Below, piece after piece: positions 45,554-55,071 of a DNA stretch of 64,000 nucleotides. Source of the DNA: Paraburkholderia bannensis NBRC 103871 (lineage in GTDB: Bacteria; Pseudomonadota; Gammaproteobacteria; Burkholderiales; Burkholderiaceae); contig NZ_BAYA01000026.1 in the NCBI RefSeq assembly GCF_000685015.1, forward strand, positions 62,001-126,000, read 5' to 3'. Position 1 is the stretch's first letter. Each line of letters opens with the position of its first letter. Below the pieces are notes generated by a model. That model was not told where the DNA came from and did no database searches. It worked only from the letters and a program-made list of their open reading frames with translations. The translations under genes were made by a program, and so were the position numbers.

Positions 45554-46990
45554 TCACCACGTTTCGCGCATCACCATGAGCCGCAGCTCGGTCATGTCCT
45601 CGATGGCGTAGCGCACGCCCTCGCGGCCCAGCCCCGAATCCTTCACGCCGCCATACGGCATGTTATCGACGCGAAATGACGGAATATCGTTGATGACCAC
45701 GCCGCCCACGTCGAGCCCGTCCCACGCGCGATGCGCATTGGCGAGCGAATCGGTGAACACGCCCGCCTGCAGGCCGAAGTCGCTGTTGTTCACGATATCC
45801 AGCGCCTGCCCGAAATCGTCGAAACGCTCCAGGATCGCCACCGGCCCGAATGCCTCGCGCCGATAAAGATCGGTGCCGCGCCCCACGTCCTCCAGCAGCG
45901 TGGCCTCGAACATCGCGCCGTCGACCTTGCCGCCCGCGATGATTTTCGCGCCCGCCAGCACCGCGCTCTCCATCCAGCCCGCGAGGCGCTTCGATTCGGA
46001 TCCGGAAATCATCGGCCCGACGAAAGTCTTCTCGTCCTTCGGATCGCCCATTTTCAGCGTCTTGACCTTGGCAATCAGCTTGTCGCGCAGCGCGTCGTAG
46101 AGCGAGGCGTGCACGAGAATGCGCTGCACGCCGATGCAGCTCTGCCCCGACTGGTAATACGCGCCGAACGCGAGGCGCTCCACCACGTAGTCGAGCTTGG
46201 CGCCCTGATCGGCGTCGACGATGGCGGCCGCGTTGCCGCCCAGTTCCAGCACGACCTTCTTCTTGCCGGCCTTCGCCTTGAGATCCCAGCCGACCGCTGG
46301 CGAACCCGTGAACGACAGCAGCTTGAAGCGCTCGTCGGTGGTGAAAAGATCCGCGCCGTCGCGGTGCGCGGGCAGGATCGAGAACGCGCCCTTCGGCAGG
46401 TCGGTTTCGGCGAGGATCTCGCCGATGATGAGCGCGCCGACCGGCGTGCGGCTCGCGGGCTTGAGCACGAAAGGCACGCCCGCGGCCAGCGCGGGCGCGA
46501 CCTTGTGCGCGGCCAGGTTCAGCGGGAAATTGAATGGCGAAATAAACGAACACGGCCCGATCGGCACGCGTTTGACGTAACCGTGATAGCCCTTCGCGCG
46601 CGGCGAGATTTCCAGGTTCACGATCTCGCCATCGATGCGCACGCTTTCCCCGGAAGCCACGCGGAAGGTGTCGATCAGCCGCGTGACTTCGCCGCGCGCG
46701 TCGTTGATCGGCTTGCCGGCCTCGATGCACAACGCCATCGCCAGCTCGTCGAAGCGCTCGCGAAAGCGCGCGACGCAATGGTCGATCACGGCCTGGCGCT
46801 TGAACGGCGGGAACGCCCGCAGCGCGGGCATGGCGGCCTCGGCGGCGGCGATGGCTTTGTCGATCGCCTTTGCGTCGGCCAGCGCGACGCGCGTGGCGAC
46901 CTCGCCGCTGTATTTGTCGGTGACGTCGAGATCGGTGTTGGCGGCGACGGCTTCGTTCGCCAGGTAGTAGGGATAAGTCGGTTTGAGCAT
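45554..46990 (-). CDS. NAD(P)-dependent aldehyde dehydrogenase
   Basis: A 478-residue ALDH superfamily enzyme oxidising an aldehyde to the acid. The cofactor region ISPFNFPLNLAAHKVAPA, catalytic Glu motif VLELGGNAAAIV and catalytic Cys in SGQSCIGVQR (about residue 289) are intact. The PFNFPLN motif and KVKTLKMGDP suggest the lactaldehyde/phosphonoacetaldehyde/GAPN-like group and not betaine aldehyde dehydrogenase. The substrate is unknown. The ATG at 46990 has GGAG nine bases upstream. Confidence 0.9.
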   Translation of the reverse strand: MLKPTYPYYLANEAVAANTDLDVTDKYSGEVATRVALADAKAIDKAIAAAEAAMPALRAFPPFKRQAVIDHCVARFRERFDELAMALCIEAGKPINDARGEVTRLIDTFRVASGESVRIDGEIVNLEISPRAKGYHGYVKRVPIGPCSFISPFNFPLNLAAHKVAPALAAGVPFVLKPASRTPVGALIIGEILAETDLPKGAFSILPAHRDGADLFTTDERFKLLSFTGSPAVGWDLKAKAGKKKVVLELGGNAAAIVDADQGAKLDYVVERLAFGAYYQSGQSCIGVQRILVHASLYDALRDKLIAKVKTLKMGDPKDEKTFVGPMISGSESKRLAGWMESAVLAGAKIIAGGKVDGAMFEATLLEDVGRGTDLYRREAFGPVAILERFDDFGQALDIVNNSDFGLQAGVFTDSLANAHRAWDGLDVGGVVINDIPSFRVDNMPYGGVKDSGLGREGVRYAIEDMTELRLMVMRETW

Positions 46991-47452
46991 GACGCGTTCT
47001 CCGCAAAAGACGCGGCGCGCCATGCCGAACCGGTCACGCCGCGCCGATATTCGTGCAGTGCACGAACGCGCAAGGTGCGCGCCCGTACGCGAGGTTGGGT
47101 GCCTGCTTATCGCGTCAATTGCGCTAGTTTGTCACAACCACACGGACAAGACTCCGATGGCGCCGCGCCCAATAATCCAGCCCTATTTTCAATCATCGCG
47201 CGCATGAAATCGTCTAAAGCTGTGTCGACACAGCAACCCGTTTGTATTCGGGCCGAAAAGTTTCAGCGACACCGGCCTTCTTCGCACTCCATCGCTTTCG
47301 GTCAATAAAGCCAAAGTATTGACATCATTTGACCAAAATACCCGCCGAATTCGCATAACGTAGCGTCGATTCGCCCTTCTAGCGCAGCGCGAAATTCAAA
47401 TTCACCCCTATCGACTGGAACGCCGGCTAACGACGCGACCAGGTTGAGAGCT
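46991..47452. other. Intergenic region before the glycan islet
   Basis: These 462 bases become AT-richer towards the right, marking the left edge of the islet. TTGACA (47319-47324) and TTGACC (47329-47334) are good -35 candidates on the plus strand. Only a weak CATAAC (47354-47359) lies in range of the second, at 19 bases. I find no gene. Confidence 0.45.
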
Positions 47453-48670
47453 ATGCAGATCGTTGATATCGACAGCCCACACCCGTTACTGGATCTTTCG
47501 TGGATTCGGCAAGCCTGCGGCGACGCATCCCTTTCCGTTGCCGAATGCCTTGAACACCAGGAAAAAGTCGGACCCAATATCCTGTTCGACACGGCCTTCT
47601 ACCGTAACCGTTACGCAGCTGAGATTCCCGAGGGAATGTCCTGCCTGGAACACTTCTGCAGGCAGCGTAAGGAATCGCCACGCGATCCCAACCCGCTTTT
47701 TTCGACGAAGCAGTGGCACGAGACGCACGGCTGGCGTATTGCGAATCCCGATGCGTGGCGCACCGAACTCTTTCGCACGCTTGGTCAGGAAGCGCGTTTC
47801 TCGCGCCGAGAGCGCCGTCGGTATGAAGAAGGTCAGATCGTCGTGCAAGACGAGATCGTTGGCAACGCCCCTGCTGCCGGGCAGGAAATATGTCTATTCG
47901 TGCACTTCGATAAAGCTGCCCAGGTTCAGCCCTACGTACTTGACTATCTCGACGCGCTGAAGAAACGCGGTTTTAGCATCGTGTTTCTCACAAACAGCGC
48001 AAGACTGCAGTCGCACGCGATGCAAGCCCTGCACTCGCGCGTATGGCGTGTCGTCACCACCACCAATCGCGCCTACGATTGGGGGCTCTATTTCATCGGC
48101 GTGAAATCTATCAGGGACGCGTATCCCGACAGCCCGATTCTCATGGCAAACGACAGCGTCGTTTACACCGGCCACGGACTCGACGACTTACTCGCTCGCG
48201 CGCGAGCAGACGCATCACACGTTACCGGCGCAATCGACAGTCTGCTGCATGACTGGCACCTTCAGTCGTTTTTCATTTATTGCGGCGCGCAGGTCGTTCA
48301 GACCGATGCCTGGACCGGATTCTGGGACGCGTACCGTCATCACAACGACAAATGGTGTGTCATAAACAGCCAGGAGATGGGCTTTTCGCGATGGATGAGC
48401 CGCCACGGCGTACCCATGGCTGCCGGATGGCGATATGCCGAAGTCCTGCAAGCCGCGGACTGCTACTCCGCGTCCGAATGGCGCAATGATCTCGTGCGCA
48501 ATCGCGGCATCACAAATCCCACTGTCGAACTTTGGGATGTGCTCTATAAAAGCGATTTTCCGTTTATCAAGAGATCAATCTTTACTCAACCTATCTCCGC
48601 CAACAATCTCGATCAAATGTGCAACGTGATTAGCGGAATTCGCAAGCCGCGCAACATCGAATATATCTGA
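47453..48670 (+). CDS. Rhamnan synthesis F-like glycan protein
   Basis: A 405-residue protein. Its C-terminal two thirds resemble the rhamnan synthesis protein F family: CLFVHFDKAAQVQPYVLDYL, FSIVFLTNSARL, RAYDWGLYFIGV, ILMANDSVVYTGHGLD and QSFFIYCGAQVVQTDA. Family members help make surface rhamnans or other polysaccharides in the cytoplasm. Residues about 45-88 (FDTAFYRNRY ... LEHFCRQ ... RDPNPLFSTKQW) form a motif also found in the next gene. I start at ATG 47453 with AGG upstream; a TTG three codons earlier is possible. Lower GC than its neighbours suggests transfer. The exact reaction is unknown. Confidence 0.82.
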   Translation: MQIVDIDSPHPLLDLSWIRQACGDASLSVAECLEHQEKVGPNILFDTAFYRNRYAAEIPEGMSCLEHFCRQRKESPRDPNPLFSTKQWHETHGWRIANPDAWRTELFRTLGQEARFSRRERRRYEEGQIVVQDEIVGNAPAAGQEICLFVHFDKAAQVQPYVLDYLDALKKRGFSIVFLTNSARLQSHAMQALHSRVWRVVTTTNRAYDWGLYFIGVKSIRDAYPDSPILMANDSVVYTGHGLDDLLARARADASHVTGAIDSLLHDWHLQSFFIYCGAQVVQTDAWTGFWDAYRHHNDKWCVINSQEMGFSRWMSRHGVPMAAGWRYAEVLQAADCYSASEWRNDLVRNRGITNPTVELWDVLYKSDFPFIKRSIFTQPISANNLDQMCNVISGIRKPRNIEYI

Positions 48671-48755
48671 CCGTACCTCAGACAAGTATTCACCGGTACC
48701 GGAGCATGTACGGCTCCGCACAACGCGCGCCAACGGCGCGCAGCCAGAGAAGATA

Positions 48756-51700
48756 ATGAATCACCACCCTCTCGAATTCACCACCCCCGAATCACTATGG
48801 GTTCCTGATCAAATATTCAGTTCAGCGTGGCTCGAACACGCCCCTTTTGCATTCTGGATTACCCAGGCGGTTAAACCGCGCGTATTTGTCGAACTTGGTT
48901 CTCACTTCGGCTTTTCGTATCTTGCGTTTTGCCAGGCCGTGCTGGCGTTGAATCTGCCCACACGCTGCTTCGCGGTCGATACGTGGGTCGGCGACGATCA
49001 TGCCGGGTTCTATGGCAACGAAGTGTTCGATCAACTCAACATAAACAACGAGAAATCGTATTCGAGTTTCTCGCGCTTGATGAGAATGCGCTTCGATGAG
49101 GCATTACCCTGCTTTTCCGACGGCGAAATCGACCTGCTGCACATTGACGGCCGTCACGGCTACGAAGATGTACTGGAAGATTTTTCGACGTGGCTACCGA
49201 AAATGTCTGATCGCGGAATCGTACTGCTTCACGACATCAACGTTCGCAAACACGAATTCGGCGTCTGGAAACTCTGGCAGGAACTCACTCCGAAGTTTCC
49301 GAACTTCGAATTTTTCCATGGCCACGGACTGGGCGTGCTCGGGGTCGGCACAGACCTCTCGCCTAACATCAAGGCGTTACTTGCATGCGACAGCACCACG
49401 GCGTCCAAAGTACGTCGCACCTATTCACAGCTCGGCCAGCATGTGACCCAGCGCGCGGTTCTCAAGGAAACGTATGCGCAGATGGTTATAAACGCGAACG
49501 ATGCGAGTCAATTGCGCAACCAGGTCTCGGTGCTAGAGGCACAGGCGCGTGAAACAGCAAAACGTCAGGAAATGCTGGATGCCCGGGCCACCGATGTGGC
49601 TCGGCAAAACATCTCACAATCGAAAAGAGCCGCCGATCTCGAATTGCAGTTGGCTCGATCGACCGAGCGGGCACAGCAAACACATGTGGCGCTCGCCGAA
49701 CAGGTGGCTCGCGCCACGCAGCTCGAGCATGAACTCGCTGCAGTTCACGAGTCCCAGAAAACCGAGACCGAGTTCGAGGCAGAGCTAAAACATCTGCATT
49801 CGACCGCAGTCAGATCCGAAACAGAACGTGAGCGACTTCGGGAAGAGCTGACGCACACGCGCCAGCAACTCGCCGAAGCGCACAATCTGAAAGTCAGCAC
49901 GCAAGACCACGCGACAAGACTGGAAGTCCACTGTGCCAACCTCGAAATCCGGAACGCCAGCTACGAATCGAGCACCATCTGGCGAGCAACCCGGCCGCTG
50001 CGCAAGGCTTTCGCCAGATTTTCGCCGGGCGGACGGCTGATGCTCAGGCGCATCGCAAAAAGCGTGTTCTGGCTCGCGACACCGCATCGCACGGCGGCAC
50101 GTTTGCGCTTTCTTGAGCAGCGTAGAAAAAACGCCACAGTACAGACGACAATCCCGAGCGCAAGCATTACGCCATTGACCAATCCGGTCTATCCCACCCA
50201 CGAGATGACGGTCGAGCTTATGCGCTGGTTCGATCCTGAGTGGTATCAGCTGGAATATCCCGATGTCGCCGCAGCCGGCATGGATCCGTACACCCACTTC
50301 ACGCAGCACGGCTGGCGTGAGCACCGTAATCCTCATCCGCTCTTCGATGTGAGCTGGTATCTGTCGCACCACCCTGAGCTGGAAGAGCAACAGACGGCAC
50401 CGCTCACCCACTTCATCGAAAATCTCAACGAACGCCCAGCGCACCAGCTTCGCCAGCCGAAGCGCAATTGGAGCCTATCCCAGCAGACTTACGGAGACGT
50501 GCCGTCCAGCCTGCCGATCCCATACGTACCACCGCTTCGTGCCCCGGATCACACGTTCAGCGCCGAGCCATTCCACGCGCAGCTTGACACCATCGAGATC
50601 GTGTCCTTTGACATCTTCGACACTGCGCTCTACCGGCGCACGATGCATCCAACCACGATTTTCGATTTGCTCGGCGAGCGATTCGACAAGACGCTTGCGG
50701 AGTTGCCATATCAGTACGCAGATATCCGCTTTTGGGCTGAGCGGGAGGCACGAAAACGCGGCCTTGCACAAAAGGGCTCGCTGGAAATAGATCTTGAGGC
50801 GATCTATGAAGTCGTAGTCGAGTTCCTCGGGATGGGCAGGAATGAGGCGCAATCGTTCATGCTTGCAGAAATGGATGAGGAACGCAAAGCGCTGGCCGCC
50901 AATCCGACGATCCTGGCAATGGCGAACGCTGCTCTCGCAAAGGGCAAGCGCGTAATCTTCGTGAGCGATATGTATTTGCCGTCTGACTTCCTGCGCGAGA
51001 TTCTCGTGCGCGAAGGCTTCCCTCATACAGATGTGTTCGTGTCCTGTGAGCATTCGGCCGGTAAGTGGGAAGAGAAGCTCTTCGAGATTGTCGCAACGCG
51101 CTGTGGCGTTGACGGCAGCAAGATTCTGCACATCGGCGACAACTTCAATTCGGACAAGGTTCACGCCGAACGCGCGGGCTGGCGCGCGATGCACTATCGC
51201 GATCCAGTCGCGGCACTGCCCTACGCGTTGCAGCTTATCGACACGTCGAAACTGCACATCGATAACGTCGCAACGTCCGTCGCGGTCGGGCTCGCACACC
51301 TGCACCGCGCGCGCGTCGAAGCGTCACAACTCGACTCTCGCAGCCGACTGGCGCGGCATATCGGTTATGAGGTGCTCGGCCCAACCGTGCTCGGTTTCGC
51401 GGCGTGGATCGCGCAACATGCTAGAGAGGCGAAGCTGGACCGAGTACTATTCCTGGCGCGCGACGGCTATCTGCCATCGATTGCATACGAGCGCCTGCGC
51501 GCACGCGACAGCTCGCTTTGTAGCTCGCGCTACGTGGCGGCGTCCCGGCGCCTGCTCTACTGCACGTCGTTCGAGACAGAGGACGACATAGTCAAGGTTG
51601 CCCGACACATAGGCTTCACCAAGGATACGACGCTCGACGAGTATCTTGACGTCTTCCAGCTGACGTATGAGGACGTAAAGATTCACGCTGATCGCCTGGG

Positions 51701-52616
51701 GTTCGGCGACGCTCACCAGCCAATCGCAGCAAACACGGACTTCACTCGCGAATATGGCGTAATTCATCAACGCCTGCTCACGCTGGTGCGCCACTTCGCG
51801 CCACTCACGCTCAGTCGCACCAGGGAGCGTGAGGACATTCTGCGCACCTATTACGAGCAGAACGCCGACGTCGGCCACGCCACTCGCGTCGCAATGGTCG
51901 ATCTTGGCTGGGCCGGCAGCATGATGCAGCCGCTCAGAAGCATGCTCGAAAAGATCAACCCCATGGTCGATTGCAGGGCGCTCTTTTTCGGGCTGAATTC
52001 TCGCGCCAATACTGCGATCCCAGAGTCGATCAAATCGCACGCATACTTCTTTGACCGGGAAGATGCGCAACGCGCCGACTCGCCATTCGTACTTCCTTCG
52101 CAGGAGCGTCCGCAGGACATTCTTGGCGCATCGCTGTCGCTGATGGAAGTGCTGATTAGCGCGAACCACCCGACTTACATCGACGTTCGTCATGATGAAA
52201 GCACCGACAAGATCCTGCCAGTGACGGCGGGAGAGTCCTATTCACCGGAACAACGTGAATTCCTGCAGGCGGCGCACGATGCATGCAGGCAGTTCATCGA
52301 CGATGCGCTCGATATGTTGCCGCGTGCGACGCATGACTGGGATTTCCGCCCGCTGATTGGGCTGGCATGGACCCGTCTGCTGTCGAGTCCTGATGCCGAG
52401 GAAGCCGCCGTTCTTGGCACATTTCCTCATCGTGTCGATGCGAGTGGGCATGCTGCAACCACGTCGCTCATCGAGGTACCCGCACCGTCTGCCGATCGCG
52501 CCGTGCTTTGGGACGCATTCACCCATGCGATGTGGCCGAACGGCTGGTTCGCGCTACTCGATCCGGTACAGCGGGGACGCATGCTCAGCCCGATCACTCC
52601 TGAGATCTGCGACTGA
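48756..52616 (+). CDS. Methyltransferase-coiled coil-HAD hydrolase fusion, putative surface glycan enzyme
   Basis: A 1286-residue protein in one unbroken frame. Residues 40-215: class I SAM methyltransferase (RVFVELGSHFGFSYL, DLLHIDGRHGYED near 126, VLLHDINVRKHEFGVW). Residues about 235-395: Gln/Glu/Ala-rich coiled coil. Residues 405-445: STIWRATRPLRKAFARF, as in other glycan proteins. Residues 490-545: WFDPEWYQLEYPDVAAAG ... HGWREHRNPHPLFD, the motif shared with the upstream gene. Residues 612-815: HAD fold (SFDIFDTALYRR, VIFVSDMYLPS, ILHIGDNFNSDKVHA). Residues 816-1286: a COG5610-like C-terminal half (VLFLARDGYLPS). It lies 85 bases after the RgpF-like gene. The role is inferred: modifying or capping a polysaccharide at the membrane. 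Confidence 0.82.
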   Translation: MNHHPLEFTTPESLWVPDQIFSSAWLEHAPFAFWITQAVKPRVFVELGSHFGFSYLAFCQAVLALNLPTRCFAVDTWVGDDHAGFYGNEVFDQLNINNEKSYSSFSRLMRMRFDEALPCFSDGEIDLLHIDGRHGYEDVLEDFSTWLPKMSDRGIVLLHDINVRKHEFGVWKLWQELTPKFPNFEFFHGHGLGVLGVGTDLSPNIKALLACDSTTASKVRRTYSQLGQHVTQRAVLKETYAQMVINANDASQLRNQVSVLEAQARETAKRQEMLDARATDVARQNISQSKRAADLELQLARSTERAQQTHVALAEQVARATQLEHELAAVHESQKTETEFEAELKHLHSTAVRSETERERLREELTHTRQQLAEAHNLKVSTQDHATRLEVHCANLEIRNASYESSTIWRATRPLRKAFARFSPGGRLMLRRIAKSVFWLATPHRTAARLRFLEQRRKNATVQTTIPSASITPLTNPVYPTHEMTVELMRWFDPEWYQLEYPDVAAAGMDPYTHFTQHGWREHRNPHPLFDVSWYLSHHPELEEQQTAPLTHFIENLNERPAHQLRQPKRNWSLSQQTYGDVPSSLPIPYVPPLRAPDHTFSAEPFHAQLDTIEIVSFDIFDTALYRRTMHPTTIFDLLGERFDKTLAELPYQYADIRFWAEREARKRGLAQKGSLEIDLEAIYEVVVEFLGMGRNEAQSFMLAEMDEERKALAANPTILAMANAALAKGKRVIFVSDMYLPSDFLREILVREGFPHTDVFVSCEHSAGKWEEKLFEIVATRCGVDGSKILHIGDNFNSDKVHAERAGWRAMHYRDPVAALPYALQLIDTSKLHIDNVATSVAVGLAHLHRARVEASQLDSRSRLARHIGYEVLGPTVLGFAAWIAQHAREAKLDRVLFLARDGYLPSIAYERLRARDSSLCSSRYVAASRRLLYCTSFETEDDIVKVARHIGFTKDTTLDEYLDVFQLTYEDVKIHADRLGFGDAHQPIAANTDFTREYGVIHQRLLTLVRHFAPLTLSRTREREDILRTYYEQNADVGHATRVAMVDLGWAGSMMQPLRSMLEKINPMVDCRALFFGLNSRANTAIPESIKSHAYFFDREDAQRADSPFVLPSQERPQDILGASLSLMEVLISANHPTYIDVRHDESTDKILPVTAGESYSPEQREFLQAAHDACRQFIDDALDMLPRATHDWDFRPLIGLAWTRLLSSPDAEEAAVLGTFPHRVDASGHAATTSLIEVPAPSADRAVLWDAFTHAMWPNGWFALLDPVQRGRMLSPITPEICD

Positions 52617-52719
52617 CGAAGTCTTGCCGGATGAACGGACCAGGTCATCGCCCGGCCCCAATTGAAGGTACTCCTCGCATCGCTGCCGCTCAAGCAATGG
52701 GCAGCGCCTGTTTGGAGCC

Positions 52720-53166
52720 CTACCGCATAATCGTCGCGCAGCCCGCGACGATGGGTTTCGAGTTAGGGTCGGCCATGGTGTCGTAGAGATCGCCGCTGGG
52801 GCCTTTAGTCCACCAGACGTAGCGGTCGCCGACATACTTCACGCCCGACGCCGCCACCACGCCGACGAGCAGCAGCTTGCGGCCCTCGACCGGCACGAGC
52901 GCGAAGCTCTGCCCGTTGGCCGCGTTGAGATAGCTGACCTTGAAGGTCTTGCCGTCGGCGCAGGTGTAGCTGAAGGTATGACGAGACTGGACGTGGATGT
53001 CGCGGACATCGAGCGGGCCGCCATTGGCGGATGCCGCGTGCGCAACGGGTGCGGAGGGTGCGGCGATGGCCGCGAGCACGCCGATGAACGCAAGCGTGCG
53101 GCATTGGCGTGACAGGAAAGAGCGGAAAGTGAAGAAAGAGCGTGCGCCGGCGCGGGCGTCGATCAT
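52720..53166 (-). CDS. MliC-family C-type lysozyme inhibitor
   Basis: A 148-residue exported protein. The signal peptide (CRTLAFIGVLAAIAAPSAPV ... AHA) is followed by an MliC domain: FSYTCADGKTFKVSYLN, ALVPVEGRKLLLVGV, ASGVKYVGDRYVWWTKG. MliC/PliC proteins protect against host C-type lysozyme; here the mature protein seems periplasmic, because no lipobox Cys is visible. I start at 53166, with AGGAG eight bases before, rather than 13 codons further up. Confidence 0.88.
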   Translation of the reverse strand: MIDARAGARSFFTFRSFLSRQCRTLAFIGVLAAIAAPSAPVAHAASANGGPLDVRDIHVQSRHTFSYTCADGKTFKVSYLNAANGQSFALVPVEGRKLLLVGVVAASGVKYVGDRYVWWTKGPSGDLYDTMADPNSKPIVAGCATIMR

Positions 53167-53218
53167 GGCGTTCTCCTGGCGTGGCATGTCTGCGGGACGA
53201 GGCACCGGGAGGCACCGG

Positions 53219-53407
53219 TCACGGATCGATCACATCGGCGCAAGCATCGGTCGGTGCCGCCGCGACGTGACCCACGAGCGGCACGATCTTCAGCCCCGCC
53301 GACGCAACCCGGCAAGGCGCGGCCGCCAGCCCGCAACCCGACAGCGCCCCGGCCAGCGACAACACGCCGATCCAGCACGCCAGACGAAACACCTGCGATC
53401 CGCACAT
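53219..53407 (-). CDS. Small lipoprotein, DUF6726-like
   Basis: A 62-residue protein: a signal with lipobox (ACWIGVLSLAGALSGC) cut before the Cys, then LAAAPCRVASAGLKIVPLVG and HVAAAPTDACADVIDP. The spacing of the three mature cysteines and the AAPCRV...KIVP motif match small Burkholderiaceae lipoproteins that I recall as DUF6726. A GGGAGG lies five bases before the ATG at 53407. It is 52 bases upstream of the MliC gene in the same direction, so the two may share a transcript. Function is unknown. Confidence 0.8.
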   Translation of the reverse strand: MCGSQVFRLACWIGVLSLAGALSGCGLAAAPCRVASAGLKIVPLVGHVAAAPTDACADVIDP

Positions 53408-53470
53408 ACCTGCCTCCCGGCCTCTGCCGACACGATAACCCGCAATACCCCGGCCGCGCCTTTTACATGC

Positions 53471-53493
53471 TGCATGCGTGCTGCAAGCATGCA
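53471..53493. repeat. Inverted repeat upstream of the small lipoprotein
   Basis: TGCATGC-N9-GCATGCA, perfect 7-base arms, 64 bases upstream of the lipoprotein start. Each arm is itself nearly palindromic. It is a possible operator. Confidence 0.6.
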
Positions 53494-53578
53494 ACAAGCG
53501 CGCGCCGGCTGAGCGCGCGATTATCGGCTGGACACGGCGCGCGCAGCTTAAGCGGGATCAAGCTGCGCGCGTATGCGC

Positions 53579-54802
53579 TTACTTCGACGCGTCACCCGCC
53601 ACCGGACGCACCGCCGCAGCAGCGGCCCGGGCGCGGGCGCGCGCTTCTTCGAGATCCGCGCCCGTCGCGAGCGCCACGCCCATGCGGCGCTTCACAAAGC
53701 TTTCCGGCTTGCCGAACAGGCGCAGATCCGCGCCCGGCACGGCCAGCGCATCGGCGACGCCTTCAAACGCGATGCCGCGCGCGTCCATGCCGCCATAAAT
53801 CACCGCCGACGCGCCCGGGCCGCGCGCCGTCGTATCGACGGGCAGGCCGAGAATCGCGCGCGCGTGCAGCTCGAACTCCGAAAAGCGTTGCGACGCCAGC
53901 GTGACGAGACCCGTGTCGTGCGGACGCGGGCTGACTTCCGAGAACCACACTTCGTCGCCGCGCACGAACAGCTCGACGCCGAACAGGCCGCGCCCGCCCA
54001 GCGCCTCGGTCACCTTGTGGGCGATCTCGCGCGAGCGCTCGAGCGCCTTCGCGCTCATCGGCTGCGGCTGCCAGGACTCGACGTAGTCGCCGTCCACCTG
54101 CTTGTGGCCAATCGGGTCGCAGTAATACGTCTGCACCTGGCCGCTGCCCGAATCCGTTGCACGCACAGTTAGCTGCGTAATTTCGTATTCGAAATCGATA
54201 AAGCCTTCGACGATCACGCGGCCATGGTTCACGCGGCCGCCCGCGAGCGCGTATTGCCAGGCGTGCTCGACATCGGCGTCGCTGCGCAGCACCGACTGGC
54301 CCTTGCCCGACGACGACATCACCGGCTTCACCACGCACGGATAGCCGACTTTGGCGATACCGGCCTTGAGTTCGTCGAGCGAATCGGCAAACGCGTACGG
54401 CGAAGTCGGCAGGCCCAGTTCCTCAGCAGCGAGGCGGCGAATGCCTTCGCGGTTCATGGTGAGCTGCGCGGCGCGCGCGGTGGGGATGACTTCGGCGACG
54501 CCTTCGGACTCGACCGCGGCGAGTGCATCCGTGGCGATGGCCTCGATTTCCGGCACGATCAGGTGCGGGCGTTCAGCTTCGATCAGCGCACGCAGCGCCT
54601 TGGGATCGGCCATGTCGATGACGTGCGCGCGATGCGCGACCTGATGGCCGGGCGCGTTCTCGTAACGGTCGACGGCGATCACCTCAACGCCAAGGCGCTG
54701 CAACGCGATGATCACTTCCTTGCCGAGCTCGCCAGCGCCGAGCAGCATGACGCGGGTGGCGGAAGCGGAAAGCGGCGTGCCGATGCGGGGGCCGGTCTGC
54801 AT
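53579..54802 (-). CDS. purT: Formate-dependent GAR transformylase
   Basis: A 407-residue ATP-grasp enzyme that makes formyl-GAR from GAR, formate and ATP, the folate-free alternative to PurN. Motifs are VMLLGAGELGKEVIIALQRL, EIEAIATDAL, YPCVVKPVMSSSGKGQS, ESWQPQPMS and FSEVSPRPHDTGLVTL. The ATG at 54802 has GGAG six bases before; the longer frame adds six residues without support. purD, the preceding pathway step, lies about 29 kb away in this window. Confidence 0.96.
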   Translation of the reverse strand: MQTGPRIGTPLSASATRVMLLGAGELGKEVIIALQRLGVEVIAVDRYENAPGHQVAHRAHVIDMADPKALRALIEAERPHLIVPEIEAIATDALAAVESEGVAEVIPTARAAQLTMNREGIRRLAAEELGLPTSPYAFADSLDELKAGIAKVGYPCVVKPVMSSSGKGQSVLRSDADVEHAWQYALAGGRVNHGRVIVEGFIDFEYEITQLTVRATDSGSGQVQTYYCDPIGHKQVDGDYVESWQPQPMSAKALERSREIAHKVTEALGGRGLFGVELFVRGDEVWFSEVSPRPHDTGLVTLASQRFSEFELHARAILGLPVDTTARGPGASAVIYGGMDARGIAFEGVADALAVPGADLRLFGKPESFVKRRMGVALATGADLEEARARARAAAAAVRPVAGDASK

Positions 54803-55071
54803 GATGTCTCCAGAAATCACGGTAAAGAATGACGATGAAGCGCGCGCGCTTCATGGATGACGCACGAATGCGAGAAAGCGTCGATGTTAACACGCGCACC
54901 CATGCGTCTTGCCTGGCCAGACGGCCGATACGAGAGCGGCGCGTCGCCCGGGCTTGCCACGCGATCGCGTGAACAATCGCGTGAAGAAGTCACCATTTAG
55001 CGAACGTTTGCGCTCGCATGCCGTCTCATGGTGCGTTACCCTTACGCCTTCGCCAGTTACGAGGAAATGCG

